From assembly GCA_937951675.1 (NCBI GenBank), contig CALFBI010000004.1:1-64000 (forward strand): DNA of 64,000 nucleotides, in the 5' to 3' direction. This document shows, piece after piece, positions 15,297-24,572 of this stretch. The translations under genes were made by a program, and so were the position numbers. The first letter of the stretch is position 1. Each line of letters begins with the position of its first letter. The DNA is from an uncultured Verrucomicrobiales bacterium. GTDB taxonomy: Bacteria > Verrucomicrobiota > Verrucomicrobiia > Verrucomicrobiales > Akkermansiaceae. Below the pieces are notes generated by a model that worked only from the letters and a program-made list of their open reading frames with translations, searched no databases and was not told the origin of the DNA.

Positions 15297-15983
15297 ATGA
15301 AAACATTATTCCTCCCGATCGTGGGGGCCTCTCTCATGGCCCTCTTAGCCTCTTGCGCTCCTGTCACCAAAAGCACTTCTGGTGAGGCGCTCGTGGCAGC
15401 TTATAACAACTTCGACCTTCCAGCGAGTCTCCCGACTAACCCGAGTGCGGTGAAAGTAAAGGTCTCGACCTCCAATCAAATGGTCTATGTTATGGAAGGA
15501 AACCGCGCACTCATGGTCATGCCTGTCACGGTTGGCACCGCGAGCACACCTACCCCGAAAGGCTCTTTTCGTATTTTCAAAAAAGATCACTATCACCGCG
15601 CCAACAGTCACGGATTTGCTTACAACGGAAGCCAAATCATACAGACTTACCTTGCTAAAAAACCTCGTGGTTGGAGCTTCAAAGGAACCCCGATGCCTTA
15701 CTGGTGCGAATTCAAAGCGAACTACGGCTTCCATACTGGCTGGATGAAACATCGCCCTGCGTCACATGGGTGCATCCGGATGCATGAAAACCTAGCGCCT
15801 AAGTTTTACCGTCTTGTCAAAGTAGGCACTCGGGTCTCTATCGCCCACAGCCAACCTGAAGACGCCACACTCGGGAGAAACGTCCCTCGCCCTATCGACT
15901 CCTCCCCTCTACCGGACTACCCAGGTTCGTTCATGTTGAGTGACAAATACTTTACGAAGCACAAAGCGCCAAGCTACCGATAA
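15297..15983 (+). CDS. L,D-transpeptidase (YkuD domain) lipoprotein
   Basis: A 228-residue protein with lipobox LLASC. The YkuD domain spans about residues 50-180: KVSTSNQMVYVMEG at the start, PTPKGSFRIFKK, the catalytic motif ASHGCIRM (about 159-166) with its upstream His (GFHTGW), and the basic substrate segment. YkuD enzymes form 3-3 peptidoglycan crosslinks or attach proteins to peptidoglycan using the Cys nucleophile. The lipid anchor places it in the periplasm facing the murein. The start ATG at 15297 gives a proper signal sequence. Confidence 0.85.
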   Translation: MKTLFLPIVGASLMALLASCAPVTKSTSGEALVAAYNNFDLPASLPTNPSAVKVKVSTSNQMVYVMEGNRALMVMPVTVGTASTPTPKGSFRIFKKDHYHRANSHGFAYNGSQIIQTYLAKKPRGWSFKGTPMPYWCEFKANYGFHTGWMKHRPASHGCIRMHENLAPKFYRLVKVGTRVSIAHSQPEDATLGRNVPRPIDSSPLPDYPGSFMLSDKYFTKHKAPSYR

Positions 15984-16005
15984 AGAATCTTTCTAAATTT
16001 GAATA

Positions 16006-16045
16006 CTAGCCCTCTGCTTTCTTCCATGAAGGCCGAGGGTTTTTC
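16006..16045 (+). terminator. Probable terminator after the L,D-transpeptidase
   Basis: The stem AGCCCTC/GAGGGTT is extended by GCTTT/AAGGC with one mismatch, followed by a T-run. It lies about 25 bp after the stop codon. Confidence 0.6.
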
Positions 16046-16205
16046 TTTGCTGAACCGCTTGGTCAATCAACACCTTTCAAGAAGCTTTTCACGAAAACTT
16101 CACCCCTTGAAAACCCTGATTCCTCACTAGACAAGCCCTGAGGGACTCTTTAGATTCCGTTTATTCTATCGAGACACCTTTCGAACTTTTAAGCACCACC
16201 TAACT

Positions 16206-18983
16206 ATGAGCCTCTATCTAGACTATATCCAGGAAATCAACGACCGCAAGGACCAGGGATTGAACCCTAAACCGATCGACTGCGGAGATTTATTAGCCGA
16301 AATCGTGGCTCAAATTAAGGACACCGGAAATGAGCACCGGAAAGATTCTCTCATTTTCTTCATCTACAACACCCTTCCTGGCACCACGAGCGCGGCGGGA
16401 GTCAAAGCAAGCTTCTTGAAAAAAGTAATCCTCGGCCATGAAAAGGTTGAAGAAATCACACCTACTTTTGCCTTTGAGCTATTATCTCAGATGAAAGGCG
16501 GCCCCTCTATTGAGGTTCTACTCGATTTAGCCTTGGGAGATGATCCTGCTATCGCCAAAAGCGCTTCTGAGGTTCTTAAGACTCAAGTCTTCCTCTACGA
16601 AGCCGACACCGAGCGCCTTAAAAAAGCTTACAAAAAAGGAAACTCCTTTGCTCTAGAGATTCTCGAAAGTTACTCCAAAGCCGAATTCTTCACCAACCTC
16701 CCCGAAGTCGCTGAAGAGATCGAAGTGGTGACCTATGTTGCAGGCGAAGGCGACATCTCGACTGATCTCCTCTCCCCTGGTAATCAAGCTCACTCAAGAG
16801 CGGACCGAGAGCTTCATGGCCAATGTCTCATTTCTAAAGAAGCACAAGATGAAATCATCGCCCTCAAAGAAGCTCACCCTGGAAAAAGTGTGATGCTAAT
16901 TGCGGAAAAAGGAACGATGGGAGTCGGCTCTTCTCGTATGTCTGGAGTCAACAACGTCGCGCTCTGGACTGGTAAACAAGCGAGTGCTTATATCCCCTTT
17001 GTTAATATCTTTCCCATTGTAGCTGGAACGAACGGAATCTCTCCGATCTTTTTAACCACAGTGAGTGTGACTGGAGGCATCGGGATCGACCTCAACAACT
17101 GGGTTAAAAAAGTAGATTCAGATGGAAACACCGTTCTCAACGATGAAGGTGAGCCTATTCTTGAGCAGACTTATTCCGTAGAAACGGGAACAATCCTGAC
17201 CATCAACACCAAAACCAAGAAGCTCTACAATGGAGATCAAGAGCTCGTTGATATCTCCCCTGCTCTGACGCCTCAAAAAGTCGAATTCATCAAAGCGGGA
17301 GGATCTTATGCGATTGTCTTTGGTAAAAAGTTACAAAACTTCGCTGCACAAACTCTGGATGTTAAATTAAAACCCGTTTTCGCAGCCTCTAAAGAGATTT
17401 CTCATCCCGGGCAAGGGCTCACCGCCGTTGAAAAAATCTTCAATAAAAACGCGGTAGGAATCACCGAGGGAACAACTTTACACGCCGGCTCGGATGTAAG
17501 AGTGGAAGTCAACATCGTCGGATCACAGGACACGACTGGCTTGATGACCTCACAAGAACTCGAAGCGATGGCGGCAACTACTATTTCACCAATTGTAGAT
17601 GGAGCTTATCAATCAGGGTGTCATACCGCTTCTGTTTGGGATAAAAAAGCGCAGGCAAATATCCCTAAATTGATGAAGTTCATGAATGACTTTGGGCTCA
17701 TTACTGCACGGGACCCTGAAGGAGGCTATCACGCCATGACCGACGTGATTCATAAAGTCCTCAATGATCTCACGATCGATGAATGGGCCATCATTATTGG
17801 AGGAGATTCCCATACCCGAATGTCAAAAGGAGTCGCTTTCGGGGCTGATTCAGGAACCGTTGCTCTCGCTCTTGCGACTGGAGAAGCCACCATGCCTATC
17901 CCCGAATCTGTCAAAGTCACCTTCAAGGGAGATCTCCAACCTCATATGGATTTCCGCGATGTTGTTCATGCGACTCAGGCTCAGATGCTGCAAAAGTTCA
18001 AAGGTGAAAACGTTTTCCAAGGGCGTATCATCGAAGTGCACATCGGGACTCTACCCGCCGACCAAGCGTTCACTTTCACCGACTGGACTGCTGAGATGAA
18101 GGCTAAAGCCTCAATCTGTATCTCACAGGACAGCACCCTCATCGAATCTTTAGAAATCGCAAAAGGCCGAATTCAAATCATGATCGACAAGGGGATGGAC
18201 AATGAAAAACAAGTTCTCCAAGGGTTAATCGATCGGGCCAATCAACGCATTTCAGAAATTCAATCAGGTGAAAAACCAGCTCTGACTCCAGATGCTAACG
18301 CGAAGTATCACGCTGAATTTGTAGTCGACCTGGACCTTATCAACGAACCGATGATCGCTGATCCTGATGTCAACAATGATGATGTCTCTAAACGCTACAC
18401 GCACGACACGATCCGGGAGCTTTCTTACTATAAAGGCTCAAAAGAAGTTGATCTTGGCTTCGTCGGCTCATGCATGGTTCATAAGGGCGACCTCAAAATC
18501 GTTTCTCAAATGTTAAGGAATATCGAAGCAAGCCAAGGAAAAATTTCCTTCCAAGCTCCTCTCGTAGTGGCTGCTCCGACTTACAACATCATTGATGAAC
18601 TTAAGGAGGAAGGCGATTGGGACATGCTGCAAAAATATTCTGGCTTTGTCTTCGACGATAACAACCCGAAAAGCTCCTCTCGCACCGAATACGAGAATAT
18701 GATGTATCTCGAACGGCCTGGTTGCAACCTCTGCATGGGGAACCAAGAAAAAGCAGCAAAGGGAGACACTGTAATGGCAACCTCGACACGGCTTTTTCAA
18801 GGAAGAGTTGTTGAAGATTCAGAAAGGAAGAAAGGTGAATCTCTGCTCGCCTCAACCCCTGTCGTCGTTCTTTCCGCAATCCTCGGAAGAACACCTAACA
18901 TAGAGGAATACACTGAAGCGGTCAAAGGGATCAACCTAACCAAATTCGCTCCGCCTCTCAAGGAACTCATAACGACTTTCTAA
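16206..18983 (+). CDS. acnB: Bifunctional aconitate hydratase 2 / 2-methylisocitrate dehydratase
   Basis: A 925-residue TCA-cycle enzyme isomerising citrate and isocitrate through cis-aconitate with a [4Fe-4S] cluster. The AcnB architecture is visible: an N-terminal helical HEAT-like domain (about 1-160), a swivelling domain with GDISTDLLSPGNQAHSRADR (about 182-200), then the catalytic domains with GGDSHTRMSKGVAFGADSGT (about 530-550) and the cluster-binding CNLCMGN (about 838-844). The order of domains (HEAT and swivel first) separates AcnB from AcnA. It is longer than the E. coli protein, with extra sequence in the 290-330 region (VDSDGNTVLNDEGEPILEQ). It is monocistronic. Confidence 0.96.
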   Translation: MSLYLDYIQEINDRKDQGLNPKPIDCGDLLAEIVAQIKDTGNEHRKDSLIFFIYNTLPGTTSAAGVKASFLKKVILGHEKVEEITPTFAFELLSQMKGGPSIEVLLDLALGDDPAIAKSASEVLKTQVFLYEADTERLKKAYKKGNSFALEILESYSKAEFFTNLPEVAEEIEVVTYVAGEGDISTDLLSPGNQAHSRADRELHGQCLISKEAQDEIIALKEAHPGKSVMLIAEKGTMGVGSSRMSGVNNVALWTGKQASAYIPFVNIFPIVAGTNGISPIFLTTVSVTGGIGIDLNNWVKKVDSDGNTVLNDEGEPILEQTYSVETGTILTINTKTKKLYNGDQELVDISPALTPQKVEFIKAGGSYAIVFGKKLQNFAAQTLDVKLKPVFAASKEISHPGQGLTAVEKIFNKNAVGITEGTTLHAGSDVRVEVNIVGSQDTTGLMTSQELEAMAATTISPIVDGAYQSGCHTASVWDKKAQANIPKLMKFMNDFGLITARDPEGGYHAMTDVIHKVLNDLTIDEWAIIIGGDSHTRMSKGVAFGADSGTVALALATGEATMPIPESVKVTFKGDLQPHMDFRDVVHATQAQMLQKFKGENVFQGRIIEVHIGTLPADQAFTFTDWTAEMKAKASICISQDSTLIESLEIAKGRIQIMIDKGMDNEKQVLQGLIDRANQRISEIQSGEKPALTPDANAKYHAEFVVDLDLINEPMIADPDVNNDDVSKRYTHDTIRELSYYKGSKEVDLGFVGSCMVHKGDLKIVSQMLRNIEASQGKISFQAPLVVAAPTYNIIDELKEEGDWDMLQKYSGFVFDDNNPKSSSRTEYENMMYLERPGCNLCMGNQEKAAKGDTVMATSTRLFQGRVVEDSERKKGESLLASTPVVVLSAILGRTPNIEEYTEAVKGINLTKFAPPLKELITTF

Positions 18984-19018
18984 GGTTTCTAACTTAAGGA
19001 ACGGACTTTACTAGCCCC

Positions 19019-19055
19019 CTGCCTCGATGAAGCAATTTCATCGAGGCAGTTTTTT
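19019..19055 (+). terminator. Rho-independent terminator of acnB
   Basis: A perfect 13-bp stem (CTGCCTCGATGAA and its complement) with a 5-nt loop is followed by six T residues. Confidence 0.93.
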
Positions 19056-19123
19056 GAAAAAAATCACCGTCCTCAGGGCTCAAGAGAAGACATTCAAGAA
19101 CCGAGACCTTTTCCTCTCAAAAC

Positions 19124-19155
19124 AAAAGCTGGCCCGCTTTCGCAGACCAGCTTTT
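19124..19155 (-). terminator. Rho-independent terminator of the Cys-rich lipoprotein pair
   Basis: On the minus strand, GCTGGTCTGC pairs with GCGGGCCAGC (three G-T pairs) around a GAAA tetraloop, flanked by A4 and TTTTGTTTTG. It lies 25 bp beyond the stop of the 57-residue Cys-rich gene. Confidence 0.85.
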
Positions 19156-19179
19156 ACAAAGTAGAATGAATTTTAACTC

Positions 19180-19353
19180 TTAGTGAGCTTTGCAGTTACA
19201 GGCTTCGCCTTTTGCCGCACAACTTGCGCAACCTGCTTTTTCAGAGCACCCAGCTCCACATTTACCAGTCGCACAACCTCCTGTTGAAGTAGTGGCACAA
19301 CTTGCGAGTGCAAAAGCTGCTGCCCCCATCACAATCATTAGTGTTTTTTTCAT
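19180..19353 (-). CDS. Small Cys-rich lipoprotein (57 aa)
   Basis: An ATG at 19351-19353 opens a 57-residue frame ending in TAA. It has a lipoprotein signal MKKTLMIVMGAAAFALASC and a mature part of about 40 residues with eight or more cysteines (motifs such as GKCGAGCSEKAGC, CASCAAKGEACNC). The Cys spacing looks suited to metal binding. It lacks long hydrophobic segments after the signal, so it is a lipid-anchored Cys-rich tail. It is 32 bp downstream of a second mini-lipoprotein on the same strand and has its own terminator, so the two form a small operon. I do not recognise a family. Confidence 0.7.
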   Translation of the reverse strand: MKKTLMIVMGAAAFALASCATTSTGGCATGKCGAGCSEKAGCASCAAKGEACNCKAH

Positions 19354-19385
19354 CGTTTATTTATTCAGTTTTAACATTTAAAGTC

Positions 19386-19517
19386 TTAATGACCGCTACA
19401 TGTAGAACATCCTGGTGAACCGTATCCACCGGAATATGGAGCGCAACTCGACATTAAAGCTCCGACTCCAAGTAAAACGGCTACTGCTACAACTTTTGCT
19501 TTCTTTTTTGTTTTCAT
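19386..19517 (-). CDS. Very small lipoprotein (43 aa)
   Basis: An ATG at 19515-19517 opens a 43-residue frame. It has a Lys-rich start (MKTKKKAK), a hydrophobic core and lipobox ALMSSC, then a Gly/Ser/Pro/Cys-rich tail APYSGGYGSPGCSTCSGH. The signal is too good to be chance and the downstream neighbour is a second Cys-rich lipoprotein. Role unknown; a CxxC plus terminal His could bind a metal. Confidence 0.6.
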   Translation of the reverse strand: MKTKKKAKVVAVAVLLGVGALMSSCAPYSGGYGSPGCSTCSGH

Positions 19518-19603
19518 ACAAGGATGAGAGAGCCGCAAACGATTTTTATTCCTTAAAAACAAATAAATTAAGGAATTTAATGAAAAAAAACTCCTAGCAC
19601 CTA

Positions 19604-20197
19604 TTAAGCGCCTGAAAGAACTCCCCTCTGCCGCGCAACTTCATACAAGCAAACCCCTGTTGCCACGCTCACATTGAGGCAATCAATCCGCCCTGCCATC
19701 GGGATTTTAATCAAATGGTCACACTTTTCTTCCGTCAAACGACGCATTCCCGTTCCCTCCGCACCCATTACGATTGCGGTGGGGCCTGTGAAATCAAGAT
19801 CATAGAGGCTCTGGGTGGCCTGGTCAGAGGTTCCAGAAAGCCAGACTCCGAGCTCTTTCTGCAAATAAGTAATCGTGCGAGATAAGTTGGTGACCTGAAC
19901 AAAAGGAACGAGGTCTGCGGCTCCGACTGAAACCCGGCGCACCGTTTCGGTGATGCCAGCCGACTTATCTTTCGGCGCGATCACGACATCGACACCAGCT
20001 CCATCGCACGTTCGGAGAATGGCACCAAGATTATTCGGATCCTGCACACAATCGAGAATAAGAACCAAGGGGGCTTTCTTCCCTCCTAATAACTGGGGAA
20101 GATCGTCTTCGGAATAACGACTACGAATCACTTTATCACGCACATGGCGGTTTTCGCGTGCTTCACGTGGACCTCGATCTTCTTTTCCTCTGCTCAT
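19604..20197 (-). CDS. rlmB: TrmH-family RNA 2'-O-methyltransferase (RlmB-like)
   Basis: A protein of about 197 residues with a SpoU/TrmH knot domain: motif 1 [19 protein letters not shown], motif 2 [14 protein letters not shown] and motif 3 [18 protein letters not shown], the SAM-binding knot. This group methylates 23S rRNA (RlmB, G2251). The usual N-terminal L30e-like substrate domain is shorter here: about 30 basic residues precede [14 protein letters not shown] take the ATG at 20197; a TTG at 20215 would add six residues. It follows uvrB by about 33 bp on the same strand. The exact RNA target is uncertain. Confidence 0.8.
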   Translation of the reverse strand: MSRGKEDRGPREARENRHVRDKVIRSRYSEDDLPQLLGGKKAPLVLILDCVQDPNNLGAILRTCDGAGVDVVIAPKDKSAGITETVRRVSVGAADLVPFVQVTNLSRTITYLQKELGVWLSGTSDQATQSLYDLDFTGPTAIVMGAEGTGMRRLTEEKCDHLIKIPMAGRIDCLNVSVATGVCLYEVARQRGVLSGA

Positions 20198-20230
20198 GCT
20201 GACGTTCTTACTCAAGCTTTCAGCCCCTGC

Positions 20231-22423
20231 CTATGATTTCTTTTTCCGATAGCTCACTTTTTTCACTACCTTCTTTGCCGGAACCGCAACATCTTGAGAT
20301 TTCATACGGTTCTGGAGCTCTGAAATCTGATCACGTAAATGCGCAGCTCTTTCAAATTCTAATTTGCCAGAGGCTTCCAGCATTTCCTCTTGAAGCTGCT
20401 TGAGGACCTCGACTGCATTATAAACAAGCTCATCTTCCGCCACCAGAGAAACGCTTTTAGCTTCAGCCGACTGCTTCGTCTCCGAATATTGTTGAAGGCT
20501 CTCTTGCACTGCTCGCTTCACACTTTGCGGCGTGATCCCGTGTTTCTCATTATGGGAAATCTGCCGTGCACGTCGACTATTTGTCACTTCAATCAGGCGT
20601 TTGATGGAATCTGTCATTACATCACAGAACAGCACACAACGACCATTCAAATGACGAGCAGCTCGGCCAGCGGTCTGGATAAGGCTTGTCTCATTCCGCA
20701 GAAAGCCTTCCTTATCTGCATCCAAAATACATATGAGTGAAACCTCCGGAAGATCCAAGCCTTCTCGAAGTAAATTGATCCCAACAAGAATATCAAACTC
20801 CCCTGCACGCAAAGCTCGTAGAATCTCGACCCTCTCGACAGTATCGATATCGGCATGAATATAGCTCACTCGTAAACCCGCTCCCTGTAGATATTCACTG
20901 AGATCCTCTGCGGTTCGTTTCGTTAAAGTTGTAATGAGAACTCGCTCATTCTTGGCGACACGATCATGACAAAGCTCGATCGTCGCATCGATCTGACCTA
21001 TCAGCGGTAAAAACTCAAGAACCGGGTCTAATAACCCTGTTGGTCGAATAATCTGCTCCACAATTAGCTGCCGATCCCTGGCTTTGGGGTTAAACTGATC
21101 GATTTTTTCAAAGGAAGTGCTTGGCTGAATCTTTAAATCTCGCAACCGAATCGGTTCAATTCCTCGCTCTTCATCAGCTATCACCGAAAGGTAGCCTTTA
21201 TTATCTGCCCGTGAATTCACGATCTCAAAAGGACCTGGCGTTGCGCTCACATAGAGGCGCTGACAGGTTTTATCCATAAACTCATCAAACTTGAGTGGGC
21301 GATTATCCATCGCACTCGGAAGCCGGAACCCGTGCTCTACAAGCACTGATTTACGGCTTTGATCCCCCGCATACATTCCTCGAACTTGCGGAATAGTGGC
21401 ATGACTTTCATCTATGATCACAAGGCTATCTTCCTTAAAAAAGTCAAGAAGGCTATAAGGAGTATCTCCCGGTTGACGTCCTGTAAGGTGGCGGGAGTAA
21501 TTTTCGATCCCTTGACAAAAACCCATCTCTTCCATCATCTCGAGGTCGTATTCAGTCCGCATTCTGATCCGCTGAGCTTCGACGAGTTTTTTCTCTTTCT
21601 CAAAGGCTTCGACAGAGCTTTTCATCTCTTCCTTAATTTTCACCATCGCTGTTTTCATCACCTCTTTCGAAGTCACGAACTGTTTCGCAGGGTAAAAGGT
21701 GTGATTTTCAATGCGGTCTATCACGGTTCCTGTGAGAGAATTAATAGAAGAAATCCGATCAACCTCATCTCCAAAAAATTCTACCCTAATCGCCGTATCA
21801 TCAAGATAAGCAGGATGAATCTCAACCACATCTCCTCGCACTCGAAACTTCCCCCGCCCGAAAGCAACATCATTCCGCTCAAAGAGCAAACTTACGAGCT
21901 CAGCTAAAAAATCATCACGCCCAATCTCTTGCCCAACCCAGCAAGGAAGCATCATCCCCTTATAATCATCTGGAGAGCCCAAACCGTAAATACAGCTTAC
22001 GGAAGCAATCACAATCGTATCATTCCGAGTCAGTAATGACCCCATCGTGCTGAGACGGAGGCGTTCGATCTCATCGTTGATCGAAGAATCCTTTTCGATA
22101 TAGGTGTCGGAACGCGGAATGTAAGCTTCTGGTTGATAATAATCAAAATAACTCACGAAATATTCGACCGCGTTGTGAGGAAAGAAATTTTTGAATTCAG
22201 AATAAAGCTGGGCGGCAAGCGTTTTATTATGACTCATGATGAGAGTCGGCTTCCCGATTTTCTGAATAATATTCGCCATCGAAAACGTCTTCCCTGACCC
22301 AGTTACCCCATAAAGAGTCTGATGCCGATTACCTGCCTCGATGGACTTTACAAGCTTTGCAATCGCCTGCCCTTGATCCCCTTTTGGGGAATAATCACTG
22401 CTAAGCTGAAAAGGCGAAGACAT
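20231..22423 (-). CDS. uvrB: UvrABC excinuclease subunit B
   Basis: A 730-residue nucleotide-excision-repair helicase-like protein that, with UvrA, verifies damage and recruits UvrC. Visible features are the N-terminal FQLSSDYSPKGDQGQAI, the P-loop GVTGSGKTFS (about 41-50), the beta-hairpin region YFDYYQPEAYIPRSDTYIEK (about 92-111), the DESHA Walker B, helicase motif VGINLLREGLDLPEV, the arginine-finger segment QTAGRAARH, and a C-terminal UVR motif (about 660-695, FERAAHLRDQISEL). The basic tail KKVVKKVSYRKKKS is a small addition. Length is slightly above the 673 residues of E. coli. Confidence 0.97.
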   Translation of the reverse strand: MSSPFQLSSDYSPKGDQGQAIAKLVKSIEAGNRHQTLYGVTGSGKTFSMANIIQKIGKPTLIMSHNKTLAAQLYSEFKNFFPHNAVEYFVSYFDYYQPEAYIPRSDTYIEKDSSINDEIERLRLSTMGSLLTRNDTIVIASVSCIYGLGSPDDYKGMMLPCWVGQEIGRDDFLAELVSLLFERNDVAFGRGKFRVRGDVVEIHPAYLDDTAIRVEFFGDEVDRISSINSLTGTVIDRIENHTFYPAKQFVTSKEVMKTAMVKIKEEMKSSVEAFEKEKKLVEAQRIRMRTEYDLEMMEEMGFCQGIENYSRHLTGRQPGDTPYSLLDFFKEDSLVIIDESHATIPQVRGMYAGDQSRKSVLVEHGFRLPSAMDNRPLKFDEFMDKTCQRLYVSATPGPFEIVNSRADNKGYLSVIADEERGIEPIRLRDLKIQPSTSFEKIDQFNPKARDRQLIVEQIIRPTGLLDPVLEFLPLIGQIDATIELCHDRVAKNERVLITTLTKRTAEDLSEYLQGAGLRVSYIHADIDTVERVEILRALRAGEFDILVGINLLREGLDLPEVSLICILDADKEGFLRNETSLIQTAGRAARHLNGRCVLFCDVMTDSIKRLIEVTNSRRARQISHNEKHGITPQSVKRAVQESLQQYSETKQSAEAKSVSLVAEDELVYNAVEVLKQLQEEMLEASGKLEFERAAHLRDQISELQNRMKSQDVAVPAKKVVKKVSYRKKKS

Positions 22424-22525
22424 CTTATTATTGATAGGTTAAGAATACTTACTTTCAAACAGTTTTCCGGCGAAACTAGAATTGCTATATTCACCAAAAC
22501 GCAAAGGTGATTAATAAGAAAAAAA

Positions 22526-22602
22526 TGGAGGCGGAGGTGGGATTTGAACCCACGAATGTCGGTTTTGCAAACCGATGCCTTAGACCACTTGGCCACTCCG
22601 CC
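22526..22602 (-). tRNA. tRNA-Cys (GCA)
   Basis: The reverse strand gives acceptor GGCGGAG pairing with CTCCGCC, anticodon loop TTGCAAA (anticodon GCA), T arm GTGGGTTCAAATCCCAC, discriminator T and an encoded CCA; 77 nt. Confidence 0.93.
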
Positions 22603-22742
22603 TTCTTTTTCCCTAAAAGGGATGGCTTTTCTATGGGCTCCTCAAGAGATTGTCAATAATGCAATCTTGATGTTTTCGAGAATCCCCTATGCTTCGGGCT
22701 TGCTCAAAATAACCAGATCAGACCAGTATAAGTTATTCTATC

Positions 22743-24572
22743 ATGATGACTTCTTACACTTCTCTTTCTGAATGGGTCGATTCTATGGCCACTCTTTGTA
22801 ACCCGGCTGAAATCCGCTGGTGTGACGGCTCCGAAGCAGAGTGGAAAGAGCTCACTTCTCTTTTAGTCGAGCAAGGCACCCTCACTCGCCTCAACGAAGA
22901 AAAACGTCCTAATAGTTTTCTAGCCCGCTCTTCTCCCTCTGATGTCGCGCGAGTGGAAGACCGGACTTTCATCTGCTCGAAGCGTAAGGACCAAGCTGGA
23001 GCAACAAACCATTGGATGGATCCTCAGAAGATGAAGGAGCTTTTAACTCCTAAATTCAAAGGCTCCATGACAGGTCGAACCATGTATGTCATCCCTTTCT
23101 GTATGGGCCCACTTGACTCCCCTCTGGCCAAGATCGGAGTGCAAGTCACCGACAGTGCTTATGTCGTGGTGAACATGAGAATCATGGCGCATATGGGAGC
23201 TAAGGTTCTCGATAGACTTCAAAAAGAAATCGCTCATGAAGTTCCAGAGACTCGTGGCGGGCACGGACGATTCATCCCTTGCCTTCATAGTGTCGGAGCT
23301 CCATTAGAAGAAGGACAAGCTGATGTGGCCTGGCCATGTAATGACGATAAATACATCGTTCACTTTCCTGAGACTCGAGAAATTTGGTCCTATGGTTCCG
23401 GCTACGGAGGTAATGCTCTTCTCGGTAAAAAATGCCTAGCGCTTCGCATCGCTTCTAACATCGCTCGCGAACACGAATGGATGGCAGAGCACATGCTTAT
23501 ATTGGGGCTTGAATCACCTGAAGGCGAAAAAACCTACATTACTGGAGCTTTCCCTTCCGCTTGTGGGAAAACCAACCTTTCCATGCTCATCCCCCCTCCG
23601 CAATACGTGGAAGCAGGTTGGAAAACAACGATCGTAGGAGATGATATCGCCTGGCTCTGGCCTCATGAAGACGGCACGCTCCATGCCATCAATCCAGAAA
23701 CGGGCTATTTCGGTGTCGCTCCAGGCACTTCTTGGGAGTCGAACCCCAATGCGATGGAATCCATGAAGGCTAATTGCATCTTTACCAATGTTGCTCTGAC
23801 GGATGATGGCGATGTCTGGTGGGAAGACCTCAGCAAAGAAGCTCCTGACCATCTGATCGACTGGAAAGGGCAAGACTGGACTCCTGCTTCAGGCACTCCG
23901 GCCGCCCACCCTAATGCTCGCTTCACGGCACCTGCCGCACAATGTCCGACAATCGACCCTGAATGGCAAAATCCAGATGGGGTCTCGATCTCTGCGATCA
24001 TCTTTGGAGGAAGAAGGCCTACTACGATGCCCCTCGTTTACCAAGCATTCAACTGGTCTCACGGTGTTTACATTGGAGCCACTATGGGATCTGAAACCAC
24101 CGCCGCTGCCGCAGGAGCTACCGGCAACGTCCGCCGCGACCCAATGGCGATGCTACCATTCACTGGGTATAATATGGGAGACTACTTTCACCATTGGTTG
24201 GAAATACGTCGTAAAATCACTCATTTACCCCGGTTTTTTCATGTGAATTGGTTCCGCAAAAATGCTGAAGGGTCTTTTCTTTGGCCTGGATTTAGCGAAA
24301 ATATGCGAGTCCTTGAATGGATTGTAAACCGTTGTCACGGAAGGGTTGCTGGGCATGAAACCCAAATTGGCTGGACTCCTCATTTCGAAGATTTTGAAAC
24401 CAAGGGGCTTCCTGACTTTACTCATGAAAATTTTGATGAATGCATGGCATTTCACCCCGATGAATGGAAAAATGAAATTCTATCTCAGGGGGAACTTTTC
24501 TTGAAACTCTATGATCACCTTCCCAAAGAACTCGTTTATCAGCGCGAACTACTTGCGGCGAGATTGTCGTAA
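22743..24572 (+). CDS. pckG: Phosphoenolpyruvate carboxykinase (GTP)
   Basis: A 609-residue enzyme converting oxaloacetate plus GTP to PEP, CO2 and GDP; gluconeogenic and PEP-node control. GTP-type signatures are [16 protein letters not shown] (about 113-128), [13 protein letters not shown], the kinase-1 P-loop (about 274-286), [15 protein letters not shown] (about 297-311, metal-binding Asp pair) and [14 protein letters not shown]. It differs from the ATP-type PckA in sequence and motifs. The double ATG at 22743/22746 makes either start equally likely. It is followed by three tandem secreted-protein genes whose first frame overlaps its end. Confidence 0.96.
   Translation: MMTSYTSLSEWVDSMATLCNPAEIRWCDGSEAEWKELTSLLVEQGTLTRLNEEKRPNSFLARSSPSDVARVEDRTFICSKRKDQAGATNHWMDPQKMKELLTPKFKGSMTGRTMYVIPFCMGPLDSPLAKIGVQVTDSAYVVVNMRIMAHMGAKVLDRLQKEIAHEVPETRGGHGRFIPCLHSVGAPLEEGQADVAWPCNDDKYIVHFPETREIWSYGSGYGGNALLGKKCLALRIASNIAREHEWMAEHMLILGLESPEGEKTYITGAFPSACGKTNLSMLIPPPQYVEAGWKTTIVGDDIAWLWPHEDGTLHAINPETGYFGVAPGTSWESNPNAMESMKANCIFTNVALTDDGDVWWEDLSKEAPDHLIDWKGQDWTPASGTPAAHPNARFTAPAAQCPTIDPEWQNPDGVSISAIIFGGRRPTTMPLVYQAFNWSHGVYIGATMGSETTAAAAGATGNVRRDPMAMLPFTGYNMGDYFHHWLEIRRKITHLPRFFHVNWFRKNAEGSFLWPGFSENMRVLEWIVNRCHGRVAGHETQIGWTPHFEDFETKGLPDFTHENFDECMAFHPDEWKNEILSQGELFLKLYDHLPKELVYQRELLAARLS

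Noticed and set aside
22348-22596. Open frame of 82 codons on the minus strand
   Set aside because: It runs through tRNA-Cys; the sequence MAKWSKASVCKTD is a translation of tRNA.
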